DNA of 64,000 nucleotides from Lentzea aerocolonigenes (GTDB lineage Bacteria > Actinomycetota > Actinomycetes > Mycobacteriales > Pseudonocardiaceae): the NCBI RefSeq assembly GCF_000974445.1, contig NZ_BBOJ01000033.1, positions 1-64,000 of the forward strand, given 5' to 3'. Numbering within the stretch: the first letter of the stretch is position 1; the number at the start of each line of letters is the position of its first letter. The notes under the pieces were generated by a model. It worked only from the letters and a program-made list of their open reading frames with translations. It did no database searches and had not been told where the DNA came from. Below, piece by piece: positions 1 through 8,571 of this stretch. A program made the translations under genes and the position numbers.

Positions 1-12
1 ACAATCTTTCAG

Positions 13-58
13 AAGACCCCTGAGGGTCGAGCACTGCGGTGCTCCCCTCAGGGGTCTT
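13..58 (+). terminator. Rho-independent terminator of a gene upstream of the window
   Basis: A 14 bp perfect stem (13-26 with 45-58) encloses a second 5 bp stem (30-34 with 39-43) and ends in a T-run. It probably terminates a gene lying left of the window. The next coding signal begins about 40 bases further on. Confidence 0.85.
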
Positions 59-100
59 TTGCGTTGCCGGGCGGCAACTCACCTGTGGCACAAAGGATTC

Positions 101-211
101 ATGGCCAACACCTACGTCCCTGTTGTGGAGATGTTGTGGGAGGCGCACGATCCGCTGAGCGCTCTCGACAGCAGGTTCGGCTTCCGCGACGAACAGTCGG
201 TCGCCCGATGA
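101..211 (+). pseudogene. N-terminal segment of the phosphotransferase gene, cut off by an in-frame TGA
   Basis: An ATG at 101 opens 36 codons that end in TGA at 209-211. The next codon, GTG at 212, continues in exactly the same frame into the phosphotransferase domain. The junction reads Arg-stop-Val-Ala-Thr-Thr. From memory, related actinobacterial phosphotransferases carry a tryptophan (TGG) at this point, within an A-x-W-V-A helix, so a single TGG to TGA change would explain the stop. The segment is therefore either the lost N-terminus of a damaged gene or an artefact of a sequencing error. No Shine-Dalgarno sequence is obvious before ATG 101. Confidence 0.5.
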
Positions 212-1030
212 GTGGCCACCACGCTGGACGAGCACTGGGGTGTGCGGATCCACTCCTGCGAGCGGATCGTGATCAGTGATCACAATGCGCTGGCTCGGGT
301 CGGCACGTCGTCCGGCCGGCTGCTCGCGAAGTGGTCCGTCGTGACCGGGCTCTTTCCGCGGCTGGCCGAGATCGCGCGCCTCACCCGCTGGCTGGACGGT
401 CAGGGGCTGCCGGTCTCGCTCCCCGTTCCCGCACTGGACGGCCGCCTTCAGGTCGAGGTCGACGGTGCCTCGATGTCCCTGCAGCGCGAGATCGAAGGTG
501 ACCTGCTCGACACCGCCGATCCACGCCAGGTCGGAGCGGCCGGTGCGGTCCTGGCCCGGTTGCAGGATGCGCTGGCCGTGTATCCCGGTGCCGATCGTCT
601 TAACGCGACCTCGGGTCCGTTGGCACCGTTGAAGACTCGCGTCACGGACTGGCTCGACGCCAATGCGGAGCACCTGTCCGTGAAGACCGGTGACGCTCTC
701 CGCCGGCTGCTCGCCGACGCGCCCTCCGGCGAGCTGCCAGTCCAGCTCGGCCACCACGACTTCCGCTCCGCCAACGTCCTGTGCGCCGGAACCGAGGTCG
801 CCGCGGTCATCGACTTCGAGGAGGCGAGGTTCGATCACCGGGTCGTCGAGCTCACGCGGTCGGCGGTCCTGCTCGGCACCCGCTTCCACGACTGGGGGCT
901 GGTGTCAGCGCAGATCCACGGGGAGTTCCTCGCCGGCTACCAGTCCGTGCGTCGGCTGACCCCGCTCGAGGTCGACTGGTGGGACATCCTCGTGCGCTGG
1001 CACACCGGGTGGCGTCATTCGATCAGGTGA
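212..1030 (+). CDS. Phosphotransferase family protein (APH/choline-kinase fold)
   Basis: This 272-residue protein belongs to the aminoglycoside-phosphotransferase/choline kinase-like superfamily, which transfers phosphate from ATP to small hydroxylated substrates. The catalytic loop GHHDFRSANVL (H-D-x-x-x-x-N) lies near residue 180, and the metal-binding motif VIDFEEA follows about 15 residues later. Both key residues, the catalytic Asp and the DFE Asp, are present. The substrate cannot be told from sequence. The GTG start at 212 lacks a Shine-Dalgarno sequence and follows an in-frame TGA directly, so the annotated protein probably lacks about 36 N-terminal residues. Translation could restart at GTG 212 using the overlapping upstream stop. 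The gene stands alone, with about 140 bases before the dGTPase gene. Confidence 0.7.
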   Translation: MATTLDEHWGVRIHSCERIVISDHNALARVGTSSGRLLAKWSVVTGLFPRLAEIARLTRWLDGQGLPVSLPVPALDGRLQVEVDGASMSLQREIEGDLLDTADPRQVGAAGAVLARLQDALAVYPGADRLNATSGPLAPLKTRVTDWLDANAEHLSVKTGDALRRLLADAPSGELPVQLGHHDFRSANVLCAGTEVAAVIDFEEARFDHRVVELTRSAVLLGTRFHDWGLVSAQIHGEFLAGYQSVRRLTPLEVDWWDILVRWHTGWRHSIR

Positions 1031-1172
1031 ACGATGGCCGGATTCAGGCGCTGGCTCCTCTATTAGTCATTTCATCCACGGAGGTGTCACAAACGCATGG
1101 TTGTCTTCGCCGCGCAATGAGGAAGTCGCGTGGGGCGCCGCAGGCTCGTGGCCGGCCGGTACCTTCTGTGCC

Positions 1173-2714
1173 ATGCACAACGAGCAGCGCACCGCCCGCC
1201 GGTCCGCCGGCGTCGGCCGGACCGCCGACCTCGCTACGAACCCCTTCCGCGTCGACCGCGACCGGGTGGCGAGCTCCCCGTTCTTCGCACGGCTCGGTGG
1301 GGTCACGCAGGTCGTCAGTTCCACCGGGTCCGGGTTGCTCGTGCACAACCGCCTCACGCACAGCCTCAAGGTCGCCCAGGCGGCGCGGGCCATCGCCGAG
1401 CGGCTCATCGGGCGGCCCGAGCTCACCGCGGTGCTCGAGAAGCTCGGTGGGTGCGATCCCGACGTGGTGGAGGCCGCGGCTCTTGCGCACGACCTCGGGC
1501 ACCCGCCGTTCGGGCATCTCGGGGAGCAGGTGCTGGATCGGCTGGCTCGGCACCGGTTCGGGTTGCCGGACGGGTTCGAGGGGAACGCGCAGTCGTTTCG
1601 GATCGTGACCACCACCGATGTGCGGGGGCCCAAGGCGCTGGGGCTTGATCTGACCGTGGCGGTGCGGGCCGCGATGTTGAAGTACCCGTGGACTCGGCAT
1701 CAGGCGCTGGGGCTCGAGGTCGCGCCGCGTGGTGCGTCGGAGCCCGATGACATGCCGGGGACCGGTAGTTCGAAGTTCTCGGCTTACGTCACCGAGGTCA
1801 ATGATCTCCGGCAGTCGCGGGAGCCCTTCGAGGGGCGGATCGAGGGGTGGCAGCAGACGGTCGAGGCCAGTGTCATGGACACCGCGGACGACATCGCCTA
1901 CGCGATTCACGACCTCGAGGACTTTCACCGGGTCGGGGTTCTGCAGCACGCCACGGTCTCGGCCGAGCTCGGGACCTGGCAGACGCACGCACTGGACCTC
2001 GCCGGGTTGAGCGATGCCGAGCTCGGCGCGGAGATCAGGATGCCCGGACGGTCACTCGAGACGCTGAGGCGCCGGTTGCACCTCAAGGACTCCTGGGTGA
2101 TGAGCGACGAGGCGTTCGCGTTGGCGGTGCGGAAGGTCAGCAAGGAGCTCGTGGACGGGCTGTTGTCCGTGCCGTTCGACGGGTCGGTCGAGGCGGAGCA
2201 GGCGGTTGCCGGGTTCAGTGCGCGGTGGACGCGGCGGTTGGTGGACGCTGTCGGGGTCATCGAGGAGCCTACGCCGCGGTCCGGGCACGTCGTGCTGGCT
2301 GTGCAGCAGTGGCACGAGGTGCAGGTGTTGAAGTTCGTCCATCGGCGATTTGTGTTGCTGCGGCCCGATTTGGCGTTGCACCAGCGTGGTCAGGCGCGGT
2401 TGCTCACGTCGCTGGTGGACGCGTTGGAGCAGTGGGTCACCGATCGGACCGAGGCTGATCGGTTGCCGCGGCGGTTGCACGATCTGGTTGAGCTGGCCGA
2501 AACGGAGTACGCGGGGCTCGCCCGGACGGAGCCGTCCACATTGGTCGGTCCGGCCGGTGAAGTGCCGGTGGGGCCTGATGTTGTGCGTGGGCTGGCGCGG
2601 GGGCGGGCTGTGGTGGACTTCGTCGCGTCCTTGACCGACAACCAGGCCGCCGCGTTGCTGGAAGCCCTTTCCGGGCGAACCGGTCAGTTGTGGACTGACG
2701 CTTTTGTTCTGTGA
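1173..2714 (+). CDS. Deoxyguanosinetriphosphate triphosphohydrolase-like HD protein
   Basis: This is a 513-residue member of the dGTPase group of HD-domain phosphohydrolases, which cleave dNTPs to deoxynucleoside and triphosphate. The N-terminal NPFRVDRDRV segment, the LTHSLKVAQ motif (first metal His) and AHDLGHPPFGH (the HD pair, around residue 108) are all present, and the VMDTADDIAYAIHD helix later in the protein is typical of the family. The frame stays open upstream to 1101. I place the start at ATG 1173 because homologues begin shortly before the NPF segment. No strong ribosome-binding site is visible, but a TACCTT hexamer 8 bases upstream would allow a leaderless message. There is no obvious operon partner. 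Confidence 0.85.
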   Translation: MHNEQRTARRSAGVGRTADLATNPFRVDRDRVASSPFFARLGGVTQVVSSTGSGLLVHNRLTHSLKVAQAARAIAERLIGRPELTAVLEKLGGCDPDVVEAAALAHDLGHPPFGHLGEQVLDRLARHRFGLPDGFEGNAQSFRIVTTTDVRGPKALGLDLTVAVRAAMLKYPWTRHQALGLEVAPRGASEPDDMPGTGSSKFSAYVTEVNDLRQSREPFEGRIEGWQQTVEASVMDTADDIAYAIHDLEDFHRVGVLQHATVSAELGTWQTHALDLAGLSDAELGAEIRMPGRSLETLRRRLHLKDSWVMSDEAFALAVRKVSKELVDGLLSVPFDGSVEAEQAVAGFSARWTRRLVDAVGVIEEPTPRSGHVVLAVQQWHEVQVLKFVHRRFVLLRPDLALHQRGQARLLTSLVDALEQWVTDRTEADRLPRRLHDLVELAETEYAGLARTEPSTLVGPAGEVPVGPDVVRGLARGRAVVDFVASLTDNQAAALLEALSGRTGQLWTDAFVL

Positions 2715-2861
2715 ACTGTGATTGTGTCTGCTAAGTGAGAAGTAGCCCAATCGGATGCTGACTGTGATCAGTCGCGCGCCATACGTTGGCGCCTCGACCG
2801 GGATCATCCGGTCGCAGGCAGCGTGCTCGGGGGCACGCACAACGTTCGGGGGAGAAGCCCT

Positions 2862-5657
2862 GTGCGCCGATCTCGAAGAGGCACGACGTTAGTCACCGCA
2901 GGTACCGCAGTTCTTCTGGCCGCTCTCACCGCTGTCACGCCGGCTTCGGCGGACCCGGTCAAGGCGTCGAAGTCCATCACCGACCGCACCGCGGCGCAGA
3001 TCGCCGCGCTGCAGAGCATCAAGAAGTCGCTCAGCTCCGCTGAGTCCAAAGTAGACAGCGCGCTCGTCGTGGAGGCGCGCAAGCGCGGCCAGATGGGGAC
3101 GATGAGCGCCCTTCCCCAGGTGCAGACCGGCGTTGCCGTGACGCCGCAGTCCACGACCCTCGTGGACATCCGCGCCAAGCAGTACTCCGAGGACCTCGTC
3201 AACGCTGTCCGCGCGGTGGGCGGACAGATCCGGGCGGTCTCCTCCGAGAACCGCACCGTGCGCGCCGAGGTTCCGCTCGCGAAGGTCGCCGAGATCGCCG
3301 GGCGCAACGACGTCACGCGCGTCGAGCCCGGCAGTGACGCGATGACGCAGGAAGTGAAGAACAAGCGGGACCCCAAGTCCCGCAAGCAGGCTCCGTCCAA
3401 AGAGGACAAGGCGCGGGAGATCGAGCGCCGGCTGTCGGAGAAGCAGCTCTCCGTGCAGGCCGCGAAGGTCGCCGAAAGCGACAAGGCCCACAACGCCGAG
3501 GCCGCGCGTGGCTCGTTCCACGTGACCGGTGTCGGCGTGAAGCTCTGCGCGCTCTCGGACGGCGTGAACTCGCTGGCCGTGTCGCAGGCCGCGGGTGAGC
3601 TTCCCGCCGTCGACATCGTGCCGGGCCAGGCGGGCTCCGGCGACGAGGGCACCGCGATGCTCGAGATCCTGCACGACATCGCGCCCAACGCCGAGCTCGG
3701 GTACGCCACGGCGCTCAACGGCGACGCGAGCTTCGCGGACAACATCAAGAAGCTGCGGTTCGACCTCGGCTGCGATGTCATCGTTGACGACGTCATCTAC
3801 TTCAACGAGTCGCCGTTCCAGGACGGCATCATCGCGCGCGCCGTGGACGCGGTCGCCGCGGACGGCGCCATGTTCTTCTCCAGCGCCGGCAACCAGGGCA
3901 ACGTCGCGGACGGCACCGCTGGTCACTGGGAGGGTCAGTTCGTCGACTCGGGGGTGGGCGTCGGCAAGTTCGCCGGCACCGCGCACGACTTCGACCCGAA
4001 CCCGAACGCCAAGCAGCTGTTCAACCCGCTGTCGAACTACTCGGGCGACACGCCGGTGACGCTGCACTGGGCCGACCCGCTGGGGCAGTCGTTCAACGAC
4101 TACGACCTCTACCTGGTCAACGCTCAAGGCAACGTTGTCACCTTCAGCCAGAACAACCAGGACGGCGCGCAGGACCCGTACGAGCGGCTCAACACGCCGA
4201 CCTCGTCCACGGGCACCCGTCTCGCGGTCGTGAAGTTCCGCGGTGAGGACAAGTACTTCGACCTGTCGCTGTTCGGTGGCAGGTTCGCCGACTCCAGCGA
4301 CGGCCTCAAGAAGTTCGTCACGCCGGGCATGACCCGCGGCCACTCCGCGGCCAAGGGCGCGATCTCGGTCGCGGCCGCCCCGGCCGCCGCGGCGCTGCCG
4401 TTCGACCTGGAGCCCGGTGACCCGGCCAACCCGAAGGGCCCGTACCCCAACGCCTTCGACGGCACGCAGAAGCCGGAGCGGTTCACGTCCGACGGTCCGC
4501 GCAAGACGTTCTTCGCGCCCGACGGCACGCCGCTCGCCGAGACCCGGCAGAAGCCGGACATCACCGCGGCCGACGGTGTGACCACGTCGGTGCCGGGCTT
4601 CGCGCCGTTCTTCGGCACGTCCGCGTCGGCTCCGAACGCCGCCGCGATCGCCGGTCTGATCCTGTCCGGCAACCCGACGCTGAAGCCCGCCGACGTCAAG
4701 GAAGCCCTTGTCAACACGGCGATCGACATCGTCGAGTCCGGTGTGGACAACCGCACCGGCGCCGGCATCGTGATGGCCGACCGCGCCCTGCAGTACACGG
4801 GTGCTTCGCCGCAGGCGCTGGCCCGCGCGCAGAAGCCGTCCATCGTCAACGACGCCGACGGCAGCCAGTACCTCAAGCCCGGCACCACCGCCACGGTGAC
4901 GCTGCCGGTGACCAACGGCGGCGACGGCTCGGCCGCGTCGACCTCGGTCGTGCTGACGACCCCGAGCGCGGGTGTGACCATCGCGCCGCGGTCGAAGTAC
5001 TACGGCAACATCGATGTCGGCCAGACCGTCAGCAACACCTTCAAGGTGACCGTGCCGGCCGGTGCCGCGCTCGGTTCGGCGGTCAAGCTGGACGCGAAGG
5101 TGACGTACTCGGGCTCGACGTCGCCGACGTCGTCGTCGTTCACCTTCCGGGTCGGTGAGCCGTCACGCGAGTTCAAGACGTTCGCGTACACCGGCGCGCC
5201 GGTGGCCATCCCGGACAACGACCAGACCGGTGTGTCGATCTCGCTGCCCGTCACGGGTGTCGGCGGCGCGTCGAACCTGAAGTTCTCCGTGGACGGCGCC
5301 ACGTGCTCGACGGCGGACGGCGCCACGACGGTGGGCATCGACCACACCTTCGTCGGTGACCTGGTCGGCACGCTGACCTCGCCGTCGGGCAAGTCCGTCA
5401 CGCTGTTCTCGCGCTCCGGCAGCACTGGCAACAACATCTGCCAGGCCGTGTTCGACGACACCGCCACGAAGTCGTTCTCGACGGTGCTGAGCGGCGACGC
5501 GCCGTTCACCGGCAAGTGGCTGCCCGCCACGGGCACGTTGTCGTCGCTGCTGGCGGACCCGGCGGACGGCACGTGGACGTTCAAGGTCGCTGACGTGGTC
5601 GGGTCCGACAAGGGCTCCATCCGCGCCGTGACGCTGCACGTCGCAGGCTGGGTGTGA
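2862..5657 (+). CDS. Secreted clan-SB (subtilisin/sedolisin-like) serine protease with C-terminal P-domain
   Basis: This 931-residue exported protease starts at GTG 2862, behind GGGGGAG at 2847-2853. A Sec signal peptide ends near ASA-DPV (residue 27). A coiled propeptide of about 190 residues follows. The catalytic domain has an Asp at about 233 (LSDGV) and the serine motif GTSASAP with Ser about 587. Where subtilisins carry HGTHVAG, this protein has DEGTAMLEILHD (261-272), a pattern I associate with S53-like proteins in which Glu replaces His. A CARDB-like stretch (about 660-760) comes next. The last 150 residues form a proprotein-convertase P-domain (IDHTFVGDL ... SPSGKSVTLF ... DGTWTFKV). 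It is transcribed alone and ends at a strong terminator. The GTG at 2823 is an alternative start without a good ribosome-binding site. Confidence 0.85.
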   Translation: MRRSRRGTTLVTAGTAVLLAALTAVTPASADPVKASKSITDRTAAQIAALQSIKKSLSSAESKVDSALVVEARKRGQMGTMSALPQVQTGVAVTPQSTTLVDIRAKQYSEDLVNAVRAVGGQIRAVSSENRTVRAEVPLAKVAEIAGRNDVTRVEPGSDAMTQEVKNKRDPKSRKQAPSKEDKAREIERRLSEKQLSVQAAKVAESDKAHNAEAARGSFHVTGVGVKLCALSDGVNSLAVSQAAGELPAVDIVPGQAGSGDEGTAMLEILHDIAPNAELGYATALNGDASFADNIKKLRFDLGCDVIVDDVIYFNESPFQDGIIARAVDAVAADGAMFFSSAGNQGNVADGTAGHWEGQFVDSGVGVGKFAGTAHDFDPNPNAKQLFNPLSNYSGDTPVTLHWADPLGQSFNDYDLYLVNAQGNVVTFSQNNQDGAQDPYERLNTPTSSTGTRLAVVKFRGEDKYFDLSLFGGRFADSSDGLKKFVTPGMTRGHSAAKGAISVAAAPAAAALPFDLEPGDPANPKGPYPNAFDGTQKPERFTSDGPRKTFFAPDGTPLAETRQKPDITAADGVTTSVPGFAPFFGTSASAPNAAAIAGLILSGNPTLKPADVKEALVNTAIDIVESGVDNRTGAGIVMADRALQYTGASPQALARAQKPSIVNDADGSQYLKPGTTATVTLPVTNGGDGSAASTSVVLTTPSAGVTIAPRSKYYGNIDVGQTVSNTFKVTVPAGAALGSAVKLDAKVTYSGSTSPTSSSFTFRVGEPSREFKTFAYTGAPVAIPDNDQTGVSISLPVTGVGGASNLKFSVDGATCSTADGATTVGIDHTFVGDLVGTLTSPSGKSVTLFSRSGSTGNNICQAVFDDTATKSFSTVLSGDAPFTGKWLPATGTLSSLLADPADGTWTFKVADVVGSDKGSIRAVTLHVAGWV

Positions 5658-5673
5658 TGAGCTAGGCGACGAG

Positions 5674-5704
5674 AAGGCCCCCGGCTCGCGAGCCGGGGGC
5701 CTTT
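5674..5704 (+). terminator. Bidirectional terminator between protease and XRE gene
   Basis: A 13 bp perfect GC-rich stem (5674-5686 with 5691-5703) has a 4-base loop, with AA at the left foot and TTT at the right. It lies between the convergent protease and HTH genes and can serve both. Confidence 0.9.
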
Positions 5705-5724
5705 CCGTTGTCCTGGAAGAACTT

Positions 5725-6705
5725 CTAGCGGTTCGGCCACTCCCAGCGGATGCCGAACACACCGGGGCCGAACCCGAGCGCCACGGCGTGCACGCCGCCA
5801 CCCGAGTCCAGCGTGAGGTTCCGGCGCCGCGACGGCGTCTCGTCTCCCGCCGGCACGCTGTACTGCTGCACGCGCGACGGCAGGTTCGCCTCGTCGAAGC
5901 GGACCTCGATCACGTACTCCCGCACGGGAAGCCGGAACTTCCGCGCGAACGTGTTGTTGCCCTTGGGAGCGTGGCCCTCCGGGAACACCAGCTGGTACTC
6001 CATGATGAGGGTCTCGCCGCGGGTCAACGGCCGTTCGAACATCATCTCCGCGACCATGATGTTGGCTTCGTGGTCACGGGCGATGCGGCCGAGGTGGCAG
6101 TTGCGCACGTTCACGATCTCGGGGAGCACGTCGGACTCCTCGGTCTCGAAGACGAGCGCCCAGCGATCGGGGCCGTCCTGTTCCGCGCGCAGGATCTGCC
6201 GCACCCACACGGATTTCTGCCCGCCGTCGGCAGAGATCTCGATGCGGTCGTGCTGGCTGATCCGCCCGAGCTTCAGGTCGGAAGACGTGTCGACCTTCGA
6301 GAGCAGGTTCGCGACCCGCTCACGACGCGCCCAGAGGGCGTCGATCGGCATCATCGTCGTCGGGCGGCAACGGCGGCCTCGCGGACGAGGCGGTCCGAGC
6401 AGCGCCGACAGACCCGACTGAGGCACGCCCAGGACCGACTCGAGGTGCCGCAGCGCCTCCAGCGATTCAGGGCGTTCAGGCCTTCGCCGTCCTGACTGCC
6501 AGTAGCTGAGCGTCGCGACGCTGATGGTCACGCCGCGCAGTGCCAACCGGTGCTGGATGCGGTCGAGGCTGAGTCGGCTCGCCTTGATCGCAGCCCTCAA
6601 CGCTTCCGGGAACGGTCCCGTGGTCAAGAGTTGCGTAAGGCTGCCGTGGCCCGTTGAGTCAGTGTCGTCAACGGTCAGTGTTGGTCGACCGGCAGCAGTG
6701 GTCAT
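5725..6705 (-). CDS. XRE-family helix-turn-helix regulator with a large C-terminal domain
   Basis: This 326-residue protein has an HTH at residues 40-95: the segment TISVATLSYWQSGRRRPERP is a clear recognition helix and wing. It is followed by a linker rich in Arg/Pro (PPRPRGRR) and a C-terminal domain of about 200 residues that I do not recognise. The start ATG at 6705 has GGGGAG five bases upstream. The protein resembles the long XRE-like regulators common in Pseudonocardiaceae, whose targets are usually unknown. The roughly 200 base intergenic region toward the divergent gene at 6903 would hold both promoters. The N-terminal 30 residues are Thr/Asp rich and probably disordered. Confidence 0.75.
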   Translation of the reverse strand: MTTAAGRPTLTVDDTDSTGHGSLTQLLTTGPFPEALRAAIKASRLSLDRIQHRLALRGVTISVATLSYWQSGRRRPERPESLEALRHLESVLGVPQSGLSALLGPPRPRGRRCRPTTMMPIDALWARRERVANLLSKVDTSSDLKLGRISQHDRIEISADGGQKSVWVRQILRAEQDGPDRWALVFETEESDVLPEIVNVRNCHLGRIARDHEANIMVAEMMFERPLTRGETLIMEYQLVFPEGHAPKGNNTFARKFRLPVREYVIEVRFDEANLPSRVQQYSVPAGDETPSRRRNLTLDSGGGVHAVALGFGPGVFGIRWEWPNR

Positions 6706-6902
6706 GGTGACTCCCCGCTGTCATAAGATCACGCCCCAGTGACCCTACCCGTCCGTGAACATCGCTGGTCGAGACCGGATGGAGTCAATGGTTAATCCAT
6801 ACGGTTGATGAGTTCACGCTTTCGAGCCTCATCTGTCAAGCGATCCGAACCGATCAGTAACATTGATGTGCAGTTCACGCCTCGTGTCGGGTTGGCTCTA
6901 GT

Positions 6903-7436
6903 GTGTGCACGGTGAACGACCTCGACGTGCTGACCTCCGTGGCCGGTGCGGTGCTCGGACCCGGTCCGCACGCGGTCGTCGACCTGCTCGACGTGGTGCC
7001 CGGCGTCCAGGTGGACGCGGTGCGGGCAGCGGACGACCTGCTGCCCAGGCTGGCCCACGAGGAGTCCCTCGCGAACATCCTGCTCCTCGCCCACGCGTCG
7101 TTGCGGCCGGGCGGGGTGCTGGTGGCTGCCGTGCCCGAGCTCGACCGGCTCGGTGTGCTCAAGCCCACGGCCCCGCCGCCCAAGGTGAACGGTGACCGGG
7201 TCACCGTGCAGCTCTGGGACTGGGCTCCCGACGGCCTGTCGTACGGCCTGGAGGTCGTGACGCTGCTCCGGGGTACCTCGGGGTGGGAGATCTCCGGAAC
7301 GGCCGCCACGCGCCACAGGGTCCTCTCCGCGGCGGAGATGGAGAACGGCCTGCACGCCGCGGGGTTCGTGAGCGTGCAACGGCTCGCGCCCGGTGAGAGC
7401 GGTCACCGCGTCCCCGTGTGGGTGGCCGTCAGATGA
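6903..7436 (+). CDS. Methyltransferase-like protein lacking the SAM-binding N-terminus
   Basis: This is a 177-residue protein. Its middle (LANILLLAHASLRPGGVLV) matches the post-motif-II region of class I SAM methyltransferases. Its C-terminus (VLSAAEMENGLHAAGFVSV) matches the usual last helix and strand of that fold. The glycine-rich motif I (GxGxG) is absent: the first 25 residues only keep a VVDLLDVVPG strand, so catalysis is doubtful. The start is uncertain, GTG 6903 or GTG 6912, with no Shine-Dalgarno sequence. Its stop overlaps the acVLRF1 gene (ATGA), so the two are translationally coupled. That coupling suggests a job in ribosome rescue or tRNA/ribosome handling, which is inference only. 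Confidence 0.6.
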   Translation: MCTVNDLDVLTSVAGAVLGPGPHAVVDLLDVVPGVQVDAVRAADDLLPRLAHEESLANILLLAHASLRPGGVLVAAVPELDRLGVLKPTAPPPKVNGDRVTVQLWDWAPDGLSYGLEVVTLLRGTSGWEISGTAATRHRVLSAAEMENGLHAAGFVSVQRLAPGESGHRVPVWVAVR

Positions 7437-8113
7437 GCCGGGTGCGGCCGGTTCCCGGTGGACGGGCCGTCGAGGTCGAGCCGGAACGCGTCGAAGGCTG
7501 GATCGGCAGGTTCGCCGACCGCCACGGCGCCGTCGAGATCCGAGTGGGGGAGACCGAGGTCGAGATCACCGCGGCCGACGGCGCGACCGCCAGGTTCGAG
7601 ACGCGCGGCGGTACCTCTCTGGAAGAAGTGATCGAGAAGTTGACGGCACCGCGGCGCATCGGGCTCGTCCTCGTGCGGCTCGGCGGGCACAGCGTCGGTG
7701 TGGCGTTCGGCGTGGAGGTCGAGGTGTCCGCGACCGACCGCAAGCAGGTGCACGGCCGCATCAGGGCCGGCGGGTGGTCGCAGCAGCGGTTCGCCCGGCG
7801 CCGGGAGGGACAGGCCCGCGTCGCGCTCCAGGCGGCCGCGGACGACGTCTTCCGGGTTCTCGTCCCCAGGCTTGCCCAGTTGGACAGCGTCGTGCTCGGC
7901 GGCGACCGGCAGGCGTTGGACGTCCTGCGCAACGACCGCAGGCTCTCGGACGTCTTCGCGAAGGCCGAGGACCGCGTCCTGGACGTCCCGGAACCCCGGC
8001 GCGCGGTGCTCGACGAGGCCGCTGAACGGGTCCGTTGCGTCGAGATCGTGATCCAGGACACACAGGCAACCGAACCGGGAGCCGACCGCATGGATACGGG
8101 TGAGGGTGCCTGA
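7433..8113 (+). CDS. acVLRF1-family peptidyl-tRNA hydrolase (Vms1/eRF1-like)
   Basis: This 226-residue protein resembles the actinobacterial VLRF1 release-factor family, related to eukaryotic Vms1/ANKZF1, which releases nascent chains from stalled ribosomes. The signature G-G-W-S-Q-Q-R-F is at residues 113-120. The Gln that takes the place of the eRF1 GGQ glutamine is present, and the helix after it is Arg-rich (FARRREGQARVAL). The N-terminal part forms the small beta domain (GRAVEVEPERVEGW). The start ATG 7433 overlaps the preceding stop by 4 bases. The C-terminal 20 residues are polar and probably disordered. The family assignment comes from the conserved catalytic block and the overall length. 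Confidence 0.8.
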   Translation: MSRVRPVPGGRAVEVEPERVEGWIGRFADRHGAVEIRVGETEVEITAADGATARFETRGGTSLEEVIEKLTAPRRIGLVLVRLGGHSVGVAFGVEVEVSATDRKQVHGRIRAGGWSQQRFARRREGQARVALQAAADDVFRVLVPRLAQLDSVVLGGDRQALDVLRNDRRLSDVFAKAEDRVLDVPEPRRAVLDEAAERVRCVEIVIQDTQATEPGADRMDTGEGA

Positions 8114-8148
8114 CCGAGGCACCACCGATCACCCGCTGGAGTCGAAAA

Positions 8149-8562
8149 GTGCGCAAACGAATGGCGATCGTGGCTGGAGCCGTGGCGCTGGGTGCCGTCG
8201 GCATCGCGGTGCCCGCGCTGGCGCTGAGCGGTGGCGGCTCGACCGCGCCCAAGCCGACGACCTCGGCGCCCGCGACGACGCCTCCGGTGTCCTCGATCGA
8301 GACCAGCCCGGCGACCACGCCCTACCCGCCGAGCTCGACCGTGACGACGTCGCCGGCACAAGAGCCGACGTCCTCGCGGCCCGGCGCCCCGGCGACCACG
8401 CCGATGCCGTCGTCGCCGTCGTCGATCCAGACCTCGCCGCCGGTGTCCTACCCGCCGAGCGAGACGAGGGTGACGACGTCGCCCGCCTCGTACCCCTCTA
8501 CGTCGCCGACCTCGTACCCCTCGACGACGACGTCGCCGACCTCGTCTGCCCCTGCGAAGTAG
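8149..8562 (+). CDS. Exported Ser/Thr/Pro-rich low-complexity protein
   Basis: This 137-residue protein starts at GTG 8149. A signal peptide (RKRMAIVAGAVALGAVGIAV ... PALALS) is followed by about 105 residues made almost only of Ser, Thr, Pro and Ala, with repeats such as TSPATTPYPPSST and SYPSTSPTSYPSTT. No catalytic or binding domain is visible. It could be a mucin-like, possibly O-mannosylated, surface or spacer protein. It directly precedes the sigma-factor gene: its TAG stop sits inside the ribosome-binding region of the sigma gene (AGGAG at 8561-8565). Co-expression is likely. Confidence 0.65.
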   Translation: MRKRMAIVAGAVALGAVGIAVPALALSGGGSTAPKPTTSAPATTPPVSSIETSPATTPYPPSSTVTTSPAQEPTSSRPGAPATTPMPSSPSSIQTSPPVSYPPSETRVTTSPASYPSTSPTSYPSTTTSPTSSAPAK

Positions 8563-8571
8563 GAGTCACCC

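Noticed and set aside
2052..2840. Long antisense ORF across the dGTPase gene
   Set aside because: Typical shadow ORF in GC-rich coding DNA.
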